From Oryzias latipes (taxonomy: Eukaryota > Chordata > Actinopteri > Beloniformes > Adrianichthyidae), in contig NC_019868.2 in assembly GCF_002234675.1 (NCBI RefSeq), positions 24,628,293-24,692,292 of the forward strand: a stretch of 64,000 bases of DNA, read 5' to 3'. This document shows positions 58,801-64,000 of this stretch, piece by piece. The notes under the pieces were generated by a model. It did no database searches and was not told the origin of the DNA. It saw only the letters and a program-made list of their open reading frames with translations. A program made the translations under genes and the position numbers. Each line of letters starts with the position of its first letter. The stretch's first letter is position 1.

Positions 58801-61800
58801 AACGAAAATGAAAATTTTGCCACCGGTCTTATATTTGGTAAAAAATTCAAAATTGATAACAATTGAGGGGGTTTTCAAAGACATTTTAGGTTTTATATTA
58901 ATTTTAGAACTCAAAATAAAGGATCAAAAATCCTCAGTATTTTTAGTTTGTAAATTTTTTCATTTCATTTTTAAACCTTTTAAGCATTTAATTGCTTTTA
59001 AGAACCTCACAAGTCTCTGACTCTATAGCCGAATAGCAGAAAAGCAGAAAGTCGTGTTTTTTGTTTTTTTTGCTTTTCCTTTCAATTAGTGTTCCATGTT
59101 TTATAGGAGCAGGAGATACAGACGAGGCTTTGCAGAGGAGGAAGGAGCGCTACAGGCAGGAGCTGCAGGAGCAGATAGCTGAACAGCACCGCAACAAGAA
59201 GAAGTACGTCCTCATATTCATGTCCAAATACAGGTGTTTGTACAGTAAATATTATAATATTATTTTTGATTTAAAACTGTCCTTGTCGCAGGGAAAAAGA
59301 GCTGGAGCTTAAAGTAGCTGCAACAGGAGCAAATGACCCTGAGAAACAGGTCCGTGACACATCTCAGTCTGCGGGAACACAAAGCTTGTTAACTTAAATG
59401 TAACTTAACTTAAAATGTAACCCAGCGTTTGTTTGGGTTCATTCTAGCCTGACCGAATCAAGCAGTTTGGACTGAGCAGGAGAAAAGCTCCTCTGGATTC
59501 AGAGGCAACCGGAGAACACAGATCATCATCTAGAACTCTATCAGGTATCGAAAAGAACACCAGCAGGGAAAGAGAAATTCCTCTTCCTCTCGAGCCGTCG
59601 CATGCTGCCTTCCAGTCCCCTCTGTTGGAGTACAGCTCTGCCCTTGGCTTAGGGGAAGGTGGCCTTTCCCCCTGTGGTCAGCCTGCAGCCCCCTTCTATC
59701 CAAGCTCCATGGATATTCCTAGGTATTCTCTTCAACTTTTCCCATTCATATTCAGTGTTTCACTCGTGTAGATAAGGAAAGCAATTGTAGTTTGTCAAAA
59801 ATGTGAAAAATACGGTAGAAGCCTCTGTTTTAATGGGCAGATTTTATATAGTTCAAATGTTTTTCATTGATAAAGTACAGTTATGATGCTGGAAAATACT
59901 GATGATATATGAGGTTAAAAGTTAATTTAGAAAGTATTGGTATGTGTCCCACCAGGAATCCTTTGTTTGTTCCGCATCCTCCACTGAGTGGAGTTTACAG
60001 AAACCCATATATAGAACCTTATCAGTTCTACGGCACCAGAAACCCACCTGACCCAAACATGGCCTACTGTAAGTGTTTTTCACAGAACATGCTGAAATAG
60101 TTTTACCATCATCACTTCTTGGAAAGATTTTTTTCTGCATTATGCTACGCTCACACCTGAAGAACGTTCCAAACGCACGTTTAGCTTATGGCGGACAATC
60201 TGGACTGCCGCTGATTTAATTCTACCAAATCAGAATCATTAATAGTCAAAGTTCAACCTGGTTTACCTTTCAACACGCGTTCCATGGCCACGCGTTTTGA
60301 ATGTGAAGCACGAAAACTGTCTCTAAAATATACACAGCTACAGTTTTGATTGGAGAATCCTGATAAGTGCTTTTTCACACGTCTACATAGACTTTTCATT
60401 GGAAGTGGTCGCTTGAACGCTTGTTGCTAAAGGTGGTGTGAACGTAGCAGAAGATTTAAGTTAAAAAAAAAAAAAACAGCTGAATTTTCTTTCTGAATTT
60501 TTTTCGTTCTAATGTGGATTTTCCTCCTTTTCCCAGATGGTCATCCATCTGCTCCCAGCGCGGGGTTTCCCGTGACCTGTTGGAATGTACCACCAGCGAC
60601 GGCTGTGCCCAACCAGTTCAGCAACCACAGTCAGCACACCGAGCCCCCAACGACGTGAGTGCCTCATTTGGAATGAATTCATCGTCGTCACTCAGTTTCA
60701 TTGTTTTTAGTAGTATGTGTTACCCTTCTTTTGTTAAAAGCTTGAAGACCATAAATTCAGAGCTCCATTTGCTCTGACTTGTCCTCTCCAGTGAATCGGT
60801 TGGACACTCCATCATTCTCCATCAACTCTGAAGTTGCTATGTTTGCCATTGAATATCAGTGTTGTGTCAGACACTAAACTACAGCTTTTCTGGTTTAAGG
60901 AAGAGTAAAAAACATCTCAGCGTTGTTGTTCAAAAAAAAGTCTTACAGCAGTCCTGGAATGCAAGGAACATATTGTTTTTTCCTAATTCTTCTTTTGAAC
61001 TTGGGGAGAAGCTGCCATTTGGAATTTTCCAAGACAGTTATCTTAATGTTTTCTACAAATTTAAATTTCTCTTCTGGATTTCGATCTACACTGTCTTTCC
61101 TCTTACTTAACTCCTCCAGAATTGTTGGAAAGCTACTTTGAAAGATATGTTGCTTTTAAAGGATGGGAATTTTTGAATGGTGTTATGTGACGAGCTCCAA
61201 AAAGTGGCTTTCCTCTATCGCTTGCATATTTTTTTTACTAGAGTATTCTTCAAATTTAACAATGTAGCAAAGAGTGGGCCCAAGCCAGGGACTCATTGTG
61301 CCAGTCCCAAGCTTGGATAAATACTTAGGGGTTGGGTCAGGAAGGACATCCAACGTAAAATTATTCCCAATCCAAATATCCCACCTATCATTCTTAAAGC
61401 TGATTCGCTGTTGAAAGGAAAAGAAGACAATTGTAATAAAATAACTCATGAATCCCTGGCTCAAGCTGAACAAAACAATGTGACCACCTAGTGGAGGGGT
61501 GGTGAAAAAAAACACCTTTATTACCAAGGAAATAAAAACATTTTACTTTTGCCAATTTTTCTAAAACTTGCATAGACCTGTTCATCACTGCCAGGCGACC
61601 CAAAAATAAAATGGTTGCTATGGAGATAAAACCAACTGAAAAACAATTTTAAAAATGTTTTTTTTTTTTTGTCATGTGCAGCTCTGACCAGGGTGGCAGT
61701 ATGGAAGCATATCTGTCTCACAATTAAACATGAATTTGGGTATTGACTCTTATTTTGAATTGTGAGACCTATCATGTACACTTCCATGGTGGCAGAGACG

Positions 61801-63917
61801 GAGAGTGAAGGGCTTGAAACAGCTGCTTAGCCAGTGAAGGCAGGTCCAAAGGTGGTAATGTTGGGGGGGGGGGGGGGGGGGGGTGTATGACATCAGAAGT
61901 GAACATACTAATCTTTCCAACATTGTGGTTCTGCCACAGTTCCAGCAGGCCCACCAACGACACTGTGGTTGATTCACCAGCTGGGAGCTTCCCTTTGGTG
62001 AGATCGACCAAGGATAGAACACTGAACTACGGAGAGGCCCTCAAACAGCAGGTAGTCATTCAAAGGCGATTGTTCAATTTATCATTACCTCATTTTATAC
62101 CATGGTCCAGGTAAATACTTGATTCTGATTGGCTACCGGGTGTGCATTAAAAAGTGATACTGCACAGTGATAATGCACACCTCAAAAATGTTCCGATCAC
62201 ATAGCCTAAATGTTCTGTATCACTGCGCCGACTTCTTTAAAACAAACTATAGCTTCATCATCTGGACAAAAACTAGCAGCAAGAGGTGAACTTTCTCTCT
62301 GAACTGATGCTTTATTCAACCCATCATGACCATCGGCTTATATTTGGTTTAGCAGTGTTAAATCGTCATTAAATCTAGAAAAAAGTTGCCTCAGTGTTTG
62401 GTGTGTTGGCAGGAAGCTTCCACCAGAGGGAGCATCGATCTTTACAGCAAGGTAAAATGTCTGTAGCCTTCAGTACCAGTAGTTTGATGTCCTTAAATTC
62501 TTCAGACCCCTTCTTAGAATGCAGATAGACATTTTTCTCAGGACTTTGCCCAGATATTTTCTTTCCCTAGTTTGACCTCAGCCCTATCCCACTGTCCCAT
62601 ACAACCAGGGTTAAAAACCATGTAGGAGATTTGTGTGTTCATTACAGTAGCCTGTTCCTTGAAAAAACTAAAAAATCAGTAAAAAACAAAGAAAATCCAA
62701 ACTTTTGTGTTTGGAATTGTAGCCACACTTAATTTGACGTTACATCCGATAAGAAGCTTAAGTGTCAAATGCAAAACCGAATTTCTAAAGTATTTCTTCA
62801 TTCACTCATTCATTTTCTACTGTTTTATCCCTTTCGGGGTCACGGGGCTGCCAGAGCCTATCACAGCCAGTTGTGGGCGAAGGCAGGGGACACCCTTCAC
62901 TGTTCACCAGTCTGTCGCAGGGCCACAAACACACACACACATTCACACCTAGGGACAATTTAGAGTTTCCAATTGACCTATGAAGCATGATTTTGGACGG
63001 TGGGAGGAGGCCAGAAATCCCAAAGAGAACCCACGCATGCATGGGGAGAACATGCAAACTCCACACAGAAAGGCCCCCCATTGATGTTCTGTTGCAGGTC
63101 CCCCAGCCGGGATTTGAACCGGGGGCCTTCTTGCTGTGAGACAAGAGCGCTAACCACTGCTCCACAGTGGTTAGCGCTCTTGTCTTGTCAAGTTTTTTTT
63201 CCTTTTTTTTTTTGTCCTAAGCATTTAGTTTTTTCTTGATAAGCAAATTTTATGACAATTTGACAAAAAATTGCGTCTTTTTTCTTTTCTCATGACAGCA
63301 GATCAAAACCACAGGAAAAACAGTGCTGCCTTTTTCACAAGGAAGTGAAGATCCCTTCATGTTTTGTATGTTTTAAGTAGATAAAGAATGAATAAATACA
63401 AATATAAATGAACCTGGTTAGCCTTCAATAAGCCATTTTGCTGCTTTTCTAAAGTGGCATTTCTTTTACATTCATATTTAATGTTTTTTGTGCAATTCTT
63501 TCCAATATTACAGGATTTTGGTTCTTTTATGACCCATCATAATCTTTTTTTTTTTAGTTTGATTAGAAACTACAATTAAATTAAATTGCTGAAAAACCTT
63601 GAAAATTAACCTTCAAACTGTTGGTGTTTGAACCCTGTAGAAATTATTGATAAAACCGTTAATTTTTCTGAGGTATTGTTTTTAAAATAGTAAAAAGTTA
63701 AAATGCTCTGGTGTTGTGGAGCTATGCAGAAATAATTTATGCTGGAGTAACAGAAATGCTGCATCTTAGATTCAAGAGCAACAGCAGAGGAAGCGTGTAG
63801 AGCGGGAGGAGGATGAGCGCTTCGAGGCACGGCTGGAGGTGGAGATGAGGACCTATCAGCCCTGGGGCAAAGGTGGAGGAGGAGCTCCACTGAGGGACAG
63901 CTCTGGCAATCTCATCG
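55838..63917 (+). CDS. cspp1: Centrosome and spindle pole-associated protein 1 (CSPP1), N-terminal part
   Basis: CSPP1 is a microtubule-binding protein of centrosomes, spindle poles and the ciliary axoneme; human loss causes Joubert-type ciliopathy. Exons: 55838-55942, 57110-57185, 57307-57404, 58341-58615, 58737-58837, 59107-59203, 59292-59349, 59448-59722, 59956-60068, 60537-60654, 61940-62051, 62413-62451, 63770-63917; phases close and the gene runs off the right edge. Landmarks: start [20 protein letters not shown], then [76 protein letters not shown], and [19 protein letters not shown]. All match vertebrate CSPP1 in order. The acidic middle (58410-58615) is shorter than in human. Exon 62413-62451 (13 codons) looks optional. 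Which teleost duplicate (a or b) is unknown. No signal or TM segment; strongly charged coiled-coil stretches. Confidence 0.93.
56263..56460. mobile_element. hAT-like end fragment
   Basis: CAGGCATGTCCAAAGTCCGG is a familiar hAT-type terminus; about 200 bp of diverged sequence follows. The right end was not found. Located in cspp1 intron 1. Confidence 0.4.
57522..57954. repeat. MITE-like repeat (TTAAAGACCCACTC family)
   Basis: Starts CTTTAATGACCCGCCCCGAT and ends AGGAGTGGGTCTTTAA. Carries the reversed C-rich core (CCCCGCCCCCCCTTCCCC) and CTGCTCCTGATTCACAAC. Located in cspp1 intron 3. Confidence 0.75.
60144..60449. repeat. MITE with GCTACG(C/T)TCACACC inverted termini
   Basis: Left GCTACGCTCACACC and right GGTGTGAACGTAGC differ at one position as inverted repeats. 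306 bp, non-coding. No clear target duplication. Located in cspp1 intron 9. Confidence 0.75.
61285..61390 (+). mobile_element. RTE-like LINE tail fragment
   Basis: AAGCTTGGATAAATACTTAG and GTCAGGAAGGACATCCAACG are shared in style with the piece at 9065-9240. No coding sequence. Located in cspp1 intron 10. Confidence 0.45.
61863..61883. repeat. G(21) homopolymer
   Basis: An uninterrupted run of 21 G between TT and TGTATGA, 56 bp before a cspp1 exon. The length may be unreliable in the assembly. Confidence 0.95.
62796..63166 (-). repeat. tRNA-derived SINE, full length, minus strand
   Basis: Read on the minus strand: tRNA-like head with A box (AGTGGTTAGCGCTCTTGTC) and B box (GGTTCAAATCC), a body with GGAGTTTGCATGTTCTCCCC, a (GT)n stretch and CGACAGACTGGTGAACAG, and a (GAAT)n-type tail at 62796-62815. 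Relatives are at 545, 10683 and 26395. The head is followed by an inverted copy of itself (63166-63185). Confidence 0.88.
63302..63365 (+). other. Candidate alternative cspp1 exon
   Basis: A tandem acceptor CAGCAG (63296-63301) opens a frame in phase with the previous exon: [20 protein letters not shown]. The donor GTATGT at 63366 would put the next exon out of frame, while reading on gives a stop within a few codons. So it is a cassette causing early termination, an alternative last exon, or no exon at all. Skipping it keeps the frame (Lys at 62451 to Ile at 63770). Confidence 0.3.
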
Positions 63918-64000
63918 GTGGGCTCCCTTTTACAGAAACAGTGTTTTTATTTTCATTTTTTGTCGTTTTGCAGAATTTTGACGATTCATTTCCTGTCCTT

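Overview
The window is vertebrate nuclear DNA, almost certainly from a teleost fish. It has AT-rich, intron-dense genes with GT-AG introns, complete vertebrate gene families, and a dense load of fish-type mobile DNA: hAT, Tc1/mariner-like, CACTA-like, tRNA-derived SINEs and L2-like and RTE-like LINE tails. I cannot name the species. Six host genes lie on the + strand. In order they are: the 3' part of a plastin (actin bundler), a cyclic-nucleotide-gated channel alpha subunit (cnga2-like), a very short calnexin/calmegin-like membrane protein, a fibrinogen-like hepatokine (fgl1-like), sorting nexin snx25, and the 5' part of the centrosome/cilium gene cspp1. All exon models were read from splice sites and reading frame. 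Codon phase closes across every intron except one.

Layout. 1-5.4 kb: plastin exons, cut by the window's left edge. 5.4-8.7 kb: intergenic, no gene seen. 8.7-26.1 kb: cnga2-like gene. Its 11.4-kb first intron holds nested mobile elements, above all an 8.5-kb DNA transposon (9813-18335) with terminal inverted repeats, a TA target duplication, subterminal repeat arrays, an intact 10-exon cargo gene (SAMD3-like family) and a zinc-finger/DDE transposase split by one in-frame TGA. 27.5-29.0 kb: the 128-residue calmegin-like gene. 30.0-32.2 kb: fgl1-like. 33.9-34.4 kb: a 514-bp copy of part of fgl1, flanked by a 14-bp target duplication. 35.6-52.8 kb: snx25 with 21 coding exons, one using a GC donor. 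53.8-54.8 kb: 5'-truncated LINE. 55.8-64 kb: cspp1, running off the right edge.

The host genes do not form a pathway: actin bundling, sensory ion channel, ER membrane protein, secreted ligand, endosomal sorting and centrosome/cilium. The regions most worth a second look are the multi-gene transposon in cnga2 intron 1, the apparent one-base frameshift in cnga2 exon 2, the lectin-less calmegin-like gene, and the TSD-flanked copy of fgl1 sequence. Small non-autonomous elements are abundant. One family with termini TTAAAGACCCACTC occurs at least seven times, mostly inside introns.
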